NCBI GenBank assembly: GCA_024277475.1
Contig: JAJRVC010000017.1
Coordinates: 1-17,832, forward strand
From: Deltaproteobacteria bacterium
GTDB taxonomy: Bacteria > Desulfobacterota > Desulfobacteria > Desulfobacterales > JAFDCJ01
Direction: 5' to 3'
DNA: 17,832 nucleotides
Positions 6,909-14,523 of this stretch are shown piece after piece. The translations under genes and the position numbers were made by a program. Under the pieces are notes generated by a model. The model was not told the DNA's origin and made no database searches. It saw only the letters and a list, made by a program, of their open reading frames with translations. Position 1 is the stretch's first letter, and every line of letters starts with the position of its first letter.

Positions 6909-7636
6909 TTATGCCTCCTTTGGCTCGTAATCGCTGAAATACCTTACGTGTTCCATGACCAGTACCCGGGCATCAGCCCGCCGATCATTGATGAGGGCTT
7001 CGATGATTTGTTCCCAATCGCTGAAAGCCCGATTGATATAAGCTTTGTTAACGGGCTCAAACTTATAAGAAGGTACAACCAGAAGATCGTGTATGGTTTT
7101 TAAAATGATGGCGTATAATATGTTACCGCTGAGTTTGGCAAGTTTGAGATGCAGCTCGCTTTCCAATTCCAGCATTTTATCATAGAACGGCGTATCATGA
7201 TTCAACAGGGTTTTGCCTTTAGCAAGAAGTTCCTCCAGTTCTTTAAAATCATCTTTCGATGCCCGGTTTGCAGCAAGTTCAGCCACTTGCCCTTCAGCCT
7301 GAATCCGGAATTCGGTAAGATTTTCCACTGAAATTTTTTTTGGCGGATCAACAAATTTAAACTATCACTGATCTTGTCGGGCACGTTATCAATGACGAAA
7401 GCACCACCTTTGGAACCCAGCCTCACCTGGATCAGGCCTTTTTGCTCCAGAATCCGCAAAGCCTCTCGCAAAGATCGACGGCTGATATTGAACAGTCGAA
7501 TGACTTCACGTTCGGGAGGAAGTTTGTGGCCGGGTTTCAGTCGGCCTGACAGGATGGCATCTTCAATTTGTTTGGCGACGACATCATATGTACGTGTGGG
7601 CTGGATGGCAGTAAAATAATCCATAACGGTACCCAT
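6909..7636 (-). pseudogene. FadR-subfamily GntR regulator, apparent -1 frameshift
   Basis: The N-terminal ~100 codons (from ATG 7636) encode a winged-helix GntR domain: TRTYDVVAKQIEDAILSGRL, LPPEREVIRLFNISRRSLREALRIL and EQKGLIQVRLGSKGGAFV. The remaining ~140 codons encode an FCD ligand-binding domain (VENLTEFRIQAEGQVAELAA, ELHLKLAKLSGN, EHVRYF) but lie in another frame. The junction is a run of eight A on the coding strand (7341-7334). One more A, or a -1 ribosomal or polymerase slip on A-AAA-AAA, restores a clean family sequence (LLIRQKK-ISVENLTEF) and a normal length of about 242 residues. It may be a true frameshift, a homopolymer sequencing error, or a programmed or phase-variable gene; both halves look otherwise intact. 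Its position, between and divergent from the sox operon and upstream of mttB, makes it the likely local regulator. A second in-frame ATG at 7624 is an alternative start. Confidence 0.8.
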
Positions 7637-7673
7637 TTTCTTTCTAAATTAATAAAGGAAGAATCATTAAATA

Positions 7674-7701
7674 ATTATTATTATTTATTCATATTTGTCA
7701 A
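7674..7701 (-). promoter_or_regulatory. Promoter of the regulator-mttB unit
   Basis: On the minus strand a perfect -35 TTGACA (7701-7696), a 16-base spacer and AATAAT (7679-7674, 5/6 match) place transcription start near 7667, about 30 bases before the regulator ATG. The surrounding AT-rich sequence is nearly palindromic, so control by a bound protein is possible. Confidence 0.65.
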
Positions 7702-7883
7702 GAATTAATTATGCAACATTGAAAGGAGGATCACACCGCATTAATCAACCACAATATATGGAAGATATAATTATATAATTTCCGTATATAGTATTTTTTG
7801 TTTAGACATCAATTTTTTTTCAATTATAAGAAAAAATATTTGTATTCTTTTTTTCTGTATGATAATAAAAGAAAAAATATATT

Positions 7884-7900
7884 AATTGGTGGTACCAAAC
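7884..7900. promoter_or_regulatory. FadR/PdhR-type operator upstream of sox operon
   Basis: TTGGT-GGT-ACCAA (7886-7898) is a perfect inverted repeat with a 3-base centre. It closely matches the ATTGGT-N3-ACCAAT site bound by PdhR and relatives of the FadR subfamily (TNGT-N3-ACNA core). The neighbouring gene encodes a FadR-subfamily protein, so this is its likely target (inference). It lies about 185 bases before soxB. Confidence 0.65.
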
Positions 7901-8080
7901 AAATAATCTGAAATCAGCTGACCTGATATATCCTAAAAATTTACTTAATTACCTGCCGGCGGTCGAAAGCAGTTCGATGCTTTAATAAACAGTATTGGAT
8001 GATTTTTCATTATTATTAACGCCGGCGCCGCGCACGAGGTTTTTAAAAAGTATTTTCTCGCCTCCGTTCTAAGGAAAATT

Positions 8081-9298
8081 ATGTTCGGAAAACCATCACG
8101 GTTATGGACCCAGGCTGCGCTTAAAAAGGCTTACGACGTGGTCATCATCGGTGGAGGGGTCCACGGTCTGGCTGCGGCCTACTTTCTGGCAAAAATCCAT
8201 GGTTTGACCAATGTGGCGGTACTCGAAAAGAACCACATCGGCTATGGCGGGTCGGGCCGCAACACAACCATTGTGCGGTCCAATCAACGCAGCAAAGAAA
8301 ATATCCCGCTTTACAGCGAAGGGCTCAAACTATGGCCCCAGCTCATCGCCGAGCTGGATTTCAACATGATGTTCGTTCAGTGCGGCCTGCTGGATCTGGC
8401 CCATAGTGAGGAAACCCTCAACAACCTCCGCGTGGCGGTTCTGACCGACCAGTTCCTCGGCATAGAGAATCGGATCATCGATGCCGGCCAATGCAAGGAC
8501 ATTGTACCGCAGTTGGATATCTCAAGCCGTTCGAGATGGCCGATTATAGGCGGCATGTATCATGCGCCGGCAGGAACGGTGCGCCACGATGCCGTTGTCT
8601 GGGCTCTGGCCAAAGGGGCATCACAACTGGGGGTCCACATTCACCAGCAAACCGAGGTCACGGGTGTCCGAACCGGGCAAGGCCATGTTGCCGGGGTCGA
8701 CACCGATCGCGGGTACATCAGAACACCACGTGTGCTCAACGCCGCGGGCGGTTACAGTCCGCTGGTTTCGGCGCTTGTAGGTCTTCGCCTGCCCATTCAT
8801 GTCCTGCCGATGCAGGCAATTGTGTCCGAACCGCTAAAGCCTTTTTTAAATACGGTCATCTCATCCATCGATTATGACTTTTTCAGCAACCAGACCCTGC
8901 GCGGTGAAATCGTGTGCGGCTCGGACATGGATCATTGGCCTAGATATACAACCACCACCTCGGCCCATTTCCTCAAACACCAGGCGGAGATTATGACCGA
9001 GGTCATGCCCTGCCTTAAAAGTATCAAGTTCATGCGCCAGTGGGCCGGACTGACCGACATGACGCCCGACATGGCCCCGATATTGGACGGCAACGACCAT
9101 ATCAGGGGTTATTTCATGGATGTGGGCTGGGGCTATTTCGGCTTCAAGTCAGGGCCTGTTGCCGGCCGATACATGGCCCGTTTCATCGCAACCGATCAGC
9201 GCCCGGATATATTACAGCCATTTAGACTCAACCGGTTCAAGCAGCATTGCTTTATCGGTGAAACAACCCGGCCGACCTATTATGGTCCCTGGAACTAG
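8081..9298 (+). CDS. soxB: Sarcosine oxidase, beta subunit
   Basis: The beta subunit of heterotetrameric sarcosine oxidase carries the substrate site and two flavins; it oxidises the N-methyl group of sarcosine-like amines to an imine for transfer to tetrahydrofolate. The 405-residue product has a D-amino-acid-oxidase-type fold: FAD motif VVIIGGGVHGL (20-30), GSGRNTTIVRSNQR (58-70), PAGTVRHDAVVWA and a C-terminal FAD contact in YFMDVGWGYFGFKSGPVAG. His169 in RHDAV is at the position where FMN is covalently attached in characterised enzymes. Length matches the family (about 405). AAGGA lies 7 bases before the ATG. It is the first gene of a BDAG operon. Characterised enzymes pass electrons to O2; the acceptor in an anaerobe would have to differ. 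Confidence 0.92.
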   Translation: MFGKPSRLWTQAALKKAYDVVIIGGGVHGLAAAYFLAKIHGLTNVAVLEKNHIGYGGSGRNTTIVRSNQRSKENIPLYSEGLKLWPQLIAELDFNMMFVQCGLLDLAHSEETLNNLRVAVLTDQFLGIENRIIDAGQCKDIVPQLDISSRSRWPIIGGMYHAPAGTVRHDAVVWALAKGASQLGVHIHQQTEVTGVRTGQGHVAGVDTDRGYIRTPRVLNAAGGYSPLVSALVGLRLPIHVLPMQAIVSEPLKPFLNTVISSIDYDFFSNQTLRGEIVCGSDMDHWPRYTTTTSAHFLKHQAEIMTEVMPCLKSIKFMRQWAGLTDMTPDMAPILDGNDHIRGYFMDVGWGYFGFKSGPVAGRYMARFIATDQRPDILQPFRLNRFKQHCFIGETTRPTYYGPWN

Positions 9299-9315
9299 CC
9301 CGCATATTTCATAAT

Positions 9316-9339
9316 TACTTTTCAGCAAAGCGAAAAGTA
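9316..9339 (+). other. Hairpin between soxB and soxD
   Basis: TACTTTTC (9316-9323) pairs perfectly with GAAAAGTA (9332-9339) around an 8-base loop. It sits 17 bases past the soxB stop in an unusually long (147-base) gap for this operon. There is no T-run, so it is more likely an RNA-stability or processing element than a terminator. Confidence 0.5.
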
Positions 9340-9445
9340 GATACCCGGGCCCAGGGGACCAGGTTTTTAATGTTAGAATAAACATGGAATCAGGGCATTA
9401 AACTGAATGCAACTCGTAAAATAAGCGGGGGGGAAGTTTGCCGAT

Positions 9446-9763
9446 ATGTCAACAACCATAACCTGCCCTGTCTGTGGCCGTCGCAGTATCTATGAATTTC
9501 GCTTCGGCGGAGAAAACCGGGGATCAAGGCCATTTGACGATGAGGCCACCCCGGATGAATGGTATAGCTATGTTCACCTTCGTACCAATGCTGACGGTCC
9601 CCAGCAGGAGTGGTGGTTCCACCGGAACGGCTGCGGCAGCTGGTTCACTATCTGGCGGGATGTCACCCTCGATCTTGAGGTCGACGTGAAGGAAAATGAA
9701 AATGAGTCGCAGAATATCGGGCCCTGCTCTCCGGGTAGATCCGAACCAGAAAATCAGTTTTAA
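9446..9763 (+). CDS. soxD: Sarcosine oxidase, delta subunit
   Basis: The delta subunit is a small zinc-binding structural part of the heterotetramer. All four zinc ligands expected from characterised enzymes are present: Cys7 and Cys10 in CPVCG, His59 and Cys63 in HRNGCGSWF. Other family features are EFRFGGENRGSRPFDD, DEWYSYVHLRTN, EWWFH and the RDVT that follows WFTIW. The 105-residue length is normal. ATG 9446 follows a G-rich ribosome site ending in GGGAAG about 9 bases upstream. The last 62 bases overlap the start of soxA in another frame, so the two are translationally coupled. Confidence 0.9.
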   Translation: MSTTITCPVCGRRSIYEFRFGGENRGSRPFDDEATPDEWYSYVHLRTNADGPQQEWWFHRNGCGSWFTIWRDVTLDLEVDVKENENESQNIGPCSPGRSEPENQF

Positions 9764-12590
9764 CTTCCGCGGACGGCCCATGCAGGGCGTATTGGGTGAT
9801 ACGGTTGCCACCGCATTGTATGCCAATAGTGTCCGGATATTTTCCAGAAGTTTTAAATATCATCGTCCCCGGGGACTGTTCAGCCTGGATGGGGAGTCAT
9901 CCACCTGCATGATGCAGATCGATGGCATACCCAATCTGAAAGCTGAGATTACACTTCTACGGGAAGGAATGGACGTTCAACCACAAAATGTACTCGGCTC
10001 CTTGGAGTGGGATTGGCTGGCGGCCTCTGAGCGATTAGACTGGGCCATGCATCCCGGTTTTTATTACAAAGTTTTTCATAAACCATGGCGACTGTGGCCG
10101 TTTTTTGAAAAGTTTCTTCGTCGGGCGGCCGGTCTGGGACAGCTCAATGAACACGGGCACCCGGGCACTTTTGAAAATTTATTTCTGAACTGCGACGTCT
10201 GTGTGATTGGTGGGGGTCCTGCCGGCATATCGGCCGCCCTTGCAGCGGCTGAAACAAACTTGCGTATCATCCTGCTGGAGTCTCGACCCCACCTGGGCGG
10301 TTTTTACGACTGGCGGACAACTCCGTCACCGTGGGAACAACCCTTTTGCGCCCGCGGTAGTGATCTTTCAAGCGCTGCTGCCGGTCATCCGGCCATCCGG
10401 GTTTTCAGCCGGACCCATCTGACGGGCATTTTCAACGACAATCACTTAACGGCGGTTCAAACAGGCCGATCCGACGACGCCTTTGATGAACGCTACATTG
10501 AAATCCGCGCCGCCAGCGTGGTTGTTGCCACCGGCTGTGGTGAACGCCCCCTGGTTTTCGAGCACAACGAACGGCCGGGTGTCATGCAGTGTGGCTGTGC
10601 CCACAGACTTGCCAGAACTTATGGCCTGCTGCCGGGCAAACGGGCCGTGATGAGCATCGGCGATGATCTGATGCTGGAAGCGGCAATTGATCTGGCCGAG
10701 ATGGGGTTGGAATTCGCAGCGGTAGCCGATACCCGGTCAGTCGATCAAGATAACAATCTAGTGGATGCGCTAAGCGGGCGCAACATTCCCTATTTAAAGG
10801 GGTGGATGGCGGCTGAAGCCCGAGGCAAAAAAGGAGTCAATCGGGTTCTTCTCAAAAACAGGGACAGCAAAGAGAAACGATGGTTTGAATGCGATCTGTT
10901 GATTGCCTCAGCCGGCCGGGCACCAGTAACCGGGCCCTTGTTGATGACCCGGACTGAATTTGGCTTGGACCCGTGCACGGGCTTGCCGGTTCCCCTAAAA
11001 CTTCCTCCTCGAATTTACGCTGCCGGGCGACTGGCCGGCTGGGAAGATCCAAGGACTATAGAGGCATCCGGTCGGCTGGCCGGCTTGAAAGCAGCAGCCG
11101 ACAGCGGATACTCTTTGTCCGACTCAATAAGCAAAACTGAAAAAAAATTGCGCGATTTTCCCCGACCCAACATCCGCCCGATAGTGGTCCGCGCCCCGGG
11201 CCATGGCCGCAAGAGCTTCGTCTGCTTTGATGAAGACGTTACAGTAAAAGATATCCAGCACACATCGGATAAGGGGTTTGACACGGTGGAGTTATGCAAG
11301 CGGTACTCCACAGCCGGGATGGGCCCCGGCCAGAGCGGTATTCCGGGTGACAATTTACCCCTAATCCTGGCCGAGTATCATGGCAAAGTGCCGGGTTCTT
11401 ACTCCCCTTCCCGAATTCGCTCGCCCCTGCGGCCAACACTACTGGGAACTTTGGCCGGGAAAAATTTTCAGCACATCAAACAAACACCCCTGGCGGAGAT
11501 TCAACAACAGCAGGGTGCAACATTTATTCGAGCCGGCCAATGGGAGCGGGCCCAATACTTCGGTTCCGATCCATCTGCCCGGAAAGAAATCGAAAATGTT
11601 CACACCAACGTTGGTTTGATGGATGTCTCCACCCTGGGAAAATTTCGGCTTATGGGTAAAGATGCACTCAGGATGCTGCAACGAATGTACGTCAGCGACT
11701 TAAGCCGTCTTTCACCGGGCCGCCTCAAATATTCAGCTCAATGCAGCGAGGACGGCTGCCTTATCGACGACGGCCTGATAACAAAAAGAGGTGACGACGA
11801 CTACTACTTCACGACTACTTCCGCCCGGGCGTCGTCGACCCAGGAGTGGTTCTCCTACCACTCCCGTTTCGAAAACTGGGACTGTCACCTTGTTAATCTA
11901 ACCGATGTTTGGGGCGCGATCAATCTGGCAGGCCCCGCTTCTTTGCAAGTGCTTGGCGATGTCGTTAGTAATGAGAGAGTCAGAAATGAATTGCTTGCCA
12001 TGGACTATAGTGATACCAAGCTTCTTGACGACATCCCCGTGAAGCTGCTTCGGGTGAGGTTTGTGGCAGATTTAAGCTGGGAGATACATGCCCCGGCCGG
12101 AGCCATGGCCGCCGTCTGGGAAATGCTTTGCAATGCCGGCCGGAACTCGGGAATCAAGCCTTTTGGACTGGAAGCTCAAAATGTTCTTCGTATTGAACGG
12201 GGTCATATCATAATCGGGGAAGATACGGAATTGCGAACCACCCTTTTGGACATTGGTTTGGGATCTCTGTGGGATAGAAATAAAAAGGAGACCAAAACCG
12301 TGGGGATAGCGGCCCTGCTCCAAACCGAGAACCAGCCGGGCCGGATGAAACTGATCGGTTTTAAGATGAATGATCCTTGCCAAACATCGCCGGAAGGGGC
12401 CATCATCGTCGACAGCAAAGTTCGAGGCTACGTCACATCCTCGCGTTATAGTGAAAGGCTCCAGCAGTCAACCGGTCTGGCGCTTGTTGAGGAGCCGCTC
12501 GCCCGGCCGGGTGCCCGGCTGGAGATTTTTGTAGGTGGTCCGGATCGACGACGCCTGGAAGCTACCGTCCATAAAAGGGCTTTTTGTTAG
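9702..12590 (+). CDS. soxA: Sarcosine oxidase, alpha subunit
   Basis: The alpha subunit binds NAD and tetrahydrofolate and converts the imine made by SoxB into 5,10-methylene-THF plus the demethylated amine. The 962-residue product has the usual order: a ferredoxin-like domain without cluster cysteines (about 10-90, with SRSFKYHRPRGLFS), a pyridine-nucleotide-disulfide oxidoreductase part (CDVCVIGGGPAGISAAL at 164-180; VVVATGCGERPLVF; IYAAGRLAG), a short BFD-like segment (about 505-545), and a C-terminal GcvT-type folate domain (about 575-955, VGLMDVSTLGKF, ALRIERGHIIIGED-like region). ATG 9702 is preferred to ATG 9696 because AAGG at 9689-9692 is then 9 bases away rather than 3. It overlaps soxD. 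The N-terminus SRRISGPALRVDPNQ is typical of the family. Confidence 0.92.
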   Translation: MSRRISGPALRVDPNQKISFNFRGRPMQGVLGDTVATALYANSVRIFSRSFKYHRPRGLFSLDGESSTCMMQIDGIPNLKAEITLLREGMDVQPQNVLGSLEWDWLAASERLDWAMHPGFYYKVFHKPWRLWPFFEKFLRRAAGLGQLNEHGHPGTFENLFLNCDVCVIGGGPAGISAALAAAETNLRIILLESRPHLGGFYDWRTTPSPWEQPFCARGSDLSSAAAGHPAIRVFSRTHLTGIFNDNHLTAVQTGRSDDAFDERYIEIRAASVVVATGCGERPLVFEHNERPGVMQCGCAHRLARTYGLLPGKRAVMSIGDDLMLEAAIDLAEMGLEFAAVADTRSVDQDNNLVDALSGRNIPYLKGWMAAEARGKKGVNRVLLKNRDSKEKRWFECDLLIASAGRAPVTGPLLMTRTEFGLDPCTGLPVPLKLPPRIYAAGRLAGWEDPRTIEASGRLAGLKAAADSGYSLSDSISKTEKKLRDFPRPNIRPIVVRAPGHGRKSFVCFDEDVTVKDIQHTSDKGFDTVELCKRYSTAGMGPGQSGIPGDNLPLILAEYHGKVPGSYSPSRIRSPLRPTLLGTLAGKNFQHIKQTPLAEIQQQQGATFIRAGQWERAQYFGSDPSARKEIENVHTNVGLMDVSTLGKFRLMGKDALRMLQRMYVSDLSRLSPGRLKYSAQCSEDGCLIDDGLITKRGDDDYYFTTTSARASSTQEWFSYHSRFENWDCHLVNLTDVWGAINLAGPASLQVLGDVVSNERVRNELLAMDYSDTKLLDDIPVKLLRVRFVADLSWEIHAPAGAMAAVWEMLCNAGRNSGIKPFGLEAQNVLRIERGHIIIGEDTELRTTLLDIGLGSLWDRNKKETKTVGIAALLQTENQPGRMKLIGFKMNDPCQTSPEGAIIVDSKVRGYVTSSRYSERLQQSTGLALVEEPLARPGARLEIFVGGPDRRRLEATVHKRAFC

Positions 12591-12817
12591 CTCGTGCCCG
12601 TCCACGAAGCCTTTTTGAACCATGGGCACCGGCGTAAGTTTCCAATTCAGAAATGAGCAATTTTTTCTCTGAGCAAGGCCGCACAAGGATTTACGTTGAG
12701 ACGTACTTTTCGTACTTCGCAGACGTAAACCCGCGGAGAACGCCGCTCAGAGGAAAAAAGGCCATTTATGGATGGAAACTAGCTCGACAACAATTCTTTG
12801 ATTATACGAGGCTATTC
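12591..12817. other. Unexpected 227-bp non-coding gap between soxA and soxG
   Basis: soxA and soxG normally abut or overlap. Here 227 bases separate them. The frame of soxG stays open back to 12653, but the translation before residue MQGYKK has no family resemblance and lacks a ribosome site. The DNA (CGCGGAGAACGCCGCTCAGA around 12732-12751) resembles intergenic filler repeats. An inverted GTGCCC/GGGCAC pair near 12594-12626 could form a hairpin. A small repeat insertion into the operon is a reasonable reading. Confidence 0.5.
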
Positions 12818-13456
12818 ATGCAAGGTTACAAAAAACAATCACCAACTCGGTTCCCGAAACGCCCCTCAAAAACGGAATATCGCAACGGTTGGGAAGTGGC
12901 ACTTGCATATGGTAACGATTGTGCTCCTCTGGTTGTCATCGATCTGAGTCACATCTCAAAATGGGAGATTTACGATCGTCAATTAGAAGGACGAACCCTT
13001 GGACCGGTGACCATTCCGCCGGCACCCGGCGAAGTGATTTTGACACCGGGGCTGGCCGTGTGCCTGTGCCGTCCTTCGGTGGCTTTGATATGGCAGCTGG
13101 CCGATGAATTTTCCTGGGATTTGCCGACCGGTGCAACGTTTACGGAGGTAACCGACGGCTACGCACTGATAGCGTTAATTGGTGATGACGGCCCGCGGGT
13201 TATGGAAAAGATTACAGATCTCGACCTGGTTTTAGCGGCAGGGCAGACCGCCCGCCTTATACAGGGGCCGGTACTCGATGGAGCTTGCCGAATCATGTTT
13301 TTTTCGAAGCCTGATTCCAGCACAGGACTGCTACTGGCGGTGTCTCGCGGAGCCGGCCAGTCGGTTGTGGATGCCATCCTGGATGCCGGCGCTGAATTTG
13401 GACTGCAGCCTGCAGGTGAGGAGGTTTTTAAAAAATGGTTGCGAAAACAAATTTAA
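12818..13456 (+). CDS. soxG: Sarcosine oxidase, gamma subunit
   Basis: The gamma subunit is a GcvT-like structural partner that packs against the folate domain of SoxA. The 212-residue product shows LVVIDLSHISKWEIYDR, PGEVILTPGLAVCLCRPS, ATFTEVTDGYALIALIGDDGPRVMEKI (the usual position of TDxS.. / L.GP.A..vL) and the closing FGLQPAGEEVFKKWLRK. The start is set at ATG 12818, which has GAGG 6 bases upstream and yields the usual family length. The frame upstream looks like repeat DNA. It ends the BDAG set. The usual companions of aerobic sox operons (glyA, purU, folD) do not follow. Confidence 0.8.
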   Translation: MQGYKKQSPTRFPKRPSKTEYRNGWEVALAYGNDCAPLVVIDLSHISKWEIYDRQLEGRTLGPVTIPPAPGEVILTPGLAVCLCRPSVALIWQLADEFSWDLPTGATFTEVTDGYALIALIGDDGPRVMEKITDLDLVLAAGQTARLIQGPVLDGACRIMFFSKPDSSTGLLLAVSRGAGQSVVDAILDAGAEFGLQPAGEEVFKKWLRKQI

Positions 13457-13526
13457 TCAAGGTAAATCGGCAATACGGCATTTTATCTCTTCTGAAAAAA
13501 CAGCAGGATCCGGGCAGGATTTTTTT

Positions 13527-13601
13527 ATGAAATACCCTATGATGCTGATGGATACCGACATGCAACTGGCGATGCGGGCGAAAGCAGAGGTCATCTCATG
13601 A
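13527..13601 (+). CDS. 24-codon Met-rich small ORF coupled to the ABC ATPase
   Basis: ATG 13527 opens a 24-residue frame (starts MKYPMMLMDTDMQ, six Met among 24 residues) with AGGA about 8 bases upstream. Its TGA overlaps the ATG of the ABC ATPase (ATGA at 13598-13601), and the ATPase ribosome site lies inside it. The arrangement suggests a translated leader that couples ATPase synthesis to upstream translation, or the remnant of a lost gene. I do not recognise the peptide. Only the coding signals and the overlap are seen. Confidence 0.4.
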   Translation: MKYPMMLMDTDMQLAMRAKAEVIS

Positions 13602-14374
13602 CTGAGAGATCTTCACCGGCGCTTGTAGTTGAGGATCTTTATAAACGGTTCGGCAATCTTGAAGTGTTGAAGGGGGTTTCACTGACAGCCTTTGAGGGGG
13701 ATGTTATCGCTGTTATCGGCTCCAGCGGTTCGGGAAAAACGACCCTGCTGCGCTGTATCAATCTACTCGACATTCCGGATTCCGGCCGGGTTTACGTCGG
13801 CAATGAGTTAATCAGAATGAAAACCAATGCTCAGGGCAAACTTGTGCCCCAAAGCACGCGCCAGGTGGATTGCATACGGGCTCGTCTGGGGATGGTTTTC
13901 CAGCATTTCAATCTATGGTCCCACATGACCATTCTGGAAAATATCATTGAGGCGCCGATCCACGTCCTTAAGCATCCGAAAAAAGAAGCCGTGGCGAGGG
14001 CCATGGAAATTTTAGACAAGGTCGGTATTGCAGACAAGGTAAAATATTACCCGGCGAACCTGTCCGGCGGACAACAGCAGCGGGCAGCCATTGCCCGCGT
14101 ACTGGCGATGGATCCCGAAGTGATTTTATTTGATGAACCGACCTCGGCACTGGATCCCGAACTTGTTGGCGAGGTGTTGCAGGTCATCGAAAAACTGGTT
14201 TCTGAAAGACGCACCATGATAATTGCTACTCACGAGATGGGCTTTGCACGCGACGTATCTTCGACGGTCATGTTTCTTCACCAGGGATGTGTCGAGGAAC
14301 AGGGATCGCCTGAAAAAATATTCAGCAATCCGTCCTCCCCGCGGTGCCGTCAATTTCTGGCAAGGTTTTTCTGA
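13598..14374 (+). CDS. Polar amino-acid ABC importer, ATP-binding protein
   Basis: This 258-residue protein is the cytoplasmic ATPase of a HisP/OccP/GlnQ-type importer. Motifs are complete: Walker A GSSGSGKTT (41-49), Q-loop in VFQHFNLW (100-107), signature LSGGQQQR (155-162), Walker B VILFDEP with catalytic Glu180, D-loop SALDPEL and switch His212 in ATHEMGFARD. The insert around 65-95 (NELIRMKTNAQGKLV) is typical of HisP and octopine/lysine-arginine-ornithine systems. ATG 13598 has AGAGG 8 bases upstream and overlaps the stop of a 24-codon frame. It is the first gene of the ATPase-binding protein-permease-permease set that follows soxG. Confidence 0.93.
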   Translation: MTERSSPALVVEDLYKRFGNLEVLKGVSLTAFEGDVIAVIGSSGSGKTTLLRCINLLDIPDSGRVYVGNELIRMKTNAQGKLVPQSTRQVDCIRARLGMVFQHFNLWSHMTILENIIEAPIHVLKHPKKEAVARAMEILDKVGIADKVKYYPANLSGGQQQRAAIARVLAMDPEVILFDEPTSALDPELVGEVLQVIEKLVSERRTMIIATHEMGFARDVSSTVMFLHQGCVEEQGSPEKIFSNPSSPRCRQFLARFF

Positions 14375-14409
14375 TGGCCCCGCGGCAGGCGTCCCGCCCG
14401 ATGAGGCAT

Positions 14410-14475
14410 GTCAACGGCAAACCGGTTGACAATGAGCTTTAACCCTCCCGTACGTTCGGATATCATTCATCCGAA
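14410..14475 (+). other. Two hairpins between ABC ATPase and binding-protein genes
   Basis: GTCAAC (14410-14415) pairs with GTTGAC (14425-14430) with an inner GG/CC extension. TTCGGAT (14455-14461) pairs perfectly with ATCCGAA (14469-14475) around 7 bases. Neither has a T-run. In a 149-base gap before the binding-protein gene they may mark an RNA processing or stabilising site that lets the binding protein be made in excess. TTGACA at 14426-14431 has no convincing -10. Confidence 0.45.
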
Positions 14476-14523
14476 TCGCCGGGAATCTTTTAAACCCTTT
14501 AGACGTGTACAAGGAGGTGTACG

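Larger units (their letters stand above)
7637..8080. other. Divergent AT-rich control region
   Basis: The 444 bases between the regulator and soxB hold no gene. They are strongly AT-rich and carry the minus-strand promoter and the FadR-type operator listed separately. An orphan GGAGG at 7724-7728 precedes no usable frame. Nearer soxB, AAAGCA-N6-TGCTTT (7966-7983) can form a small hairpin in the leader RNA. A weak plus-strand promoter candidate is TTGTAT (7840-7845), 15 bases, GATAAT (7861-7866), just before the operator. I am not confident in it. Confidence 0.55.

Noticed and set aside
9340..9375. GC-rich CCCGGGCCCAGGGGACC as a terminator after soxB
   Set aside because: Pairing is poor and would cut off soxD, soxA and soxG, which belong to the same complex.
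12653..12817. N-terminal extension of SoxG to ATG 12653
   Set aside because: Extra 55 residues have no family match and derive from repeat-like DNA; ATG 12818 has a good ribosome site and gives the normal length.
14426..14431. TTGACA as a promoter for the binding-protein gene
   Set aside because: No acceptable -10 at 16-18 bases; the bases are better explained as one arm of a hairpin.
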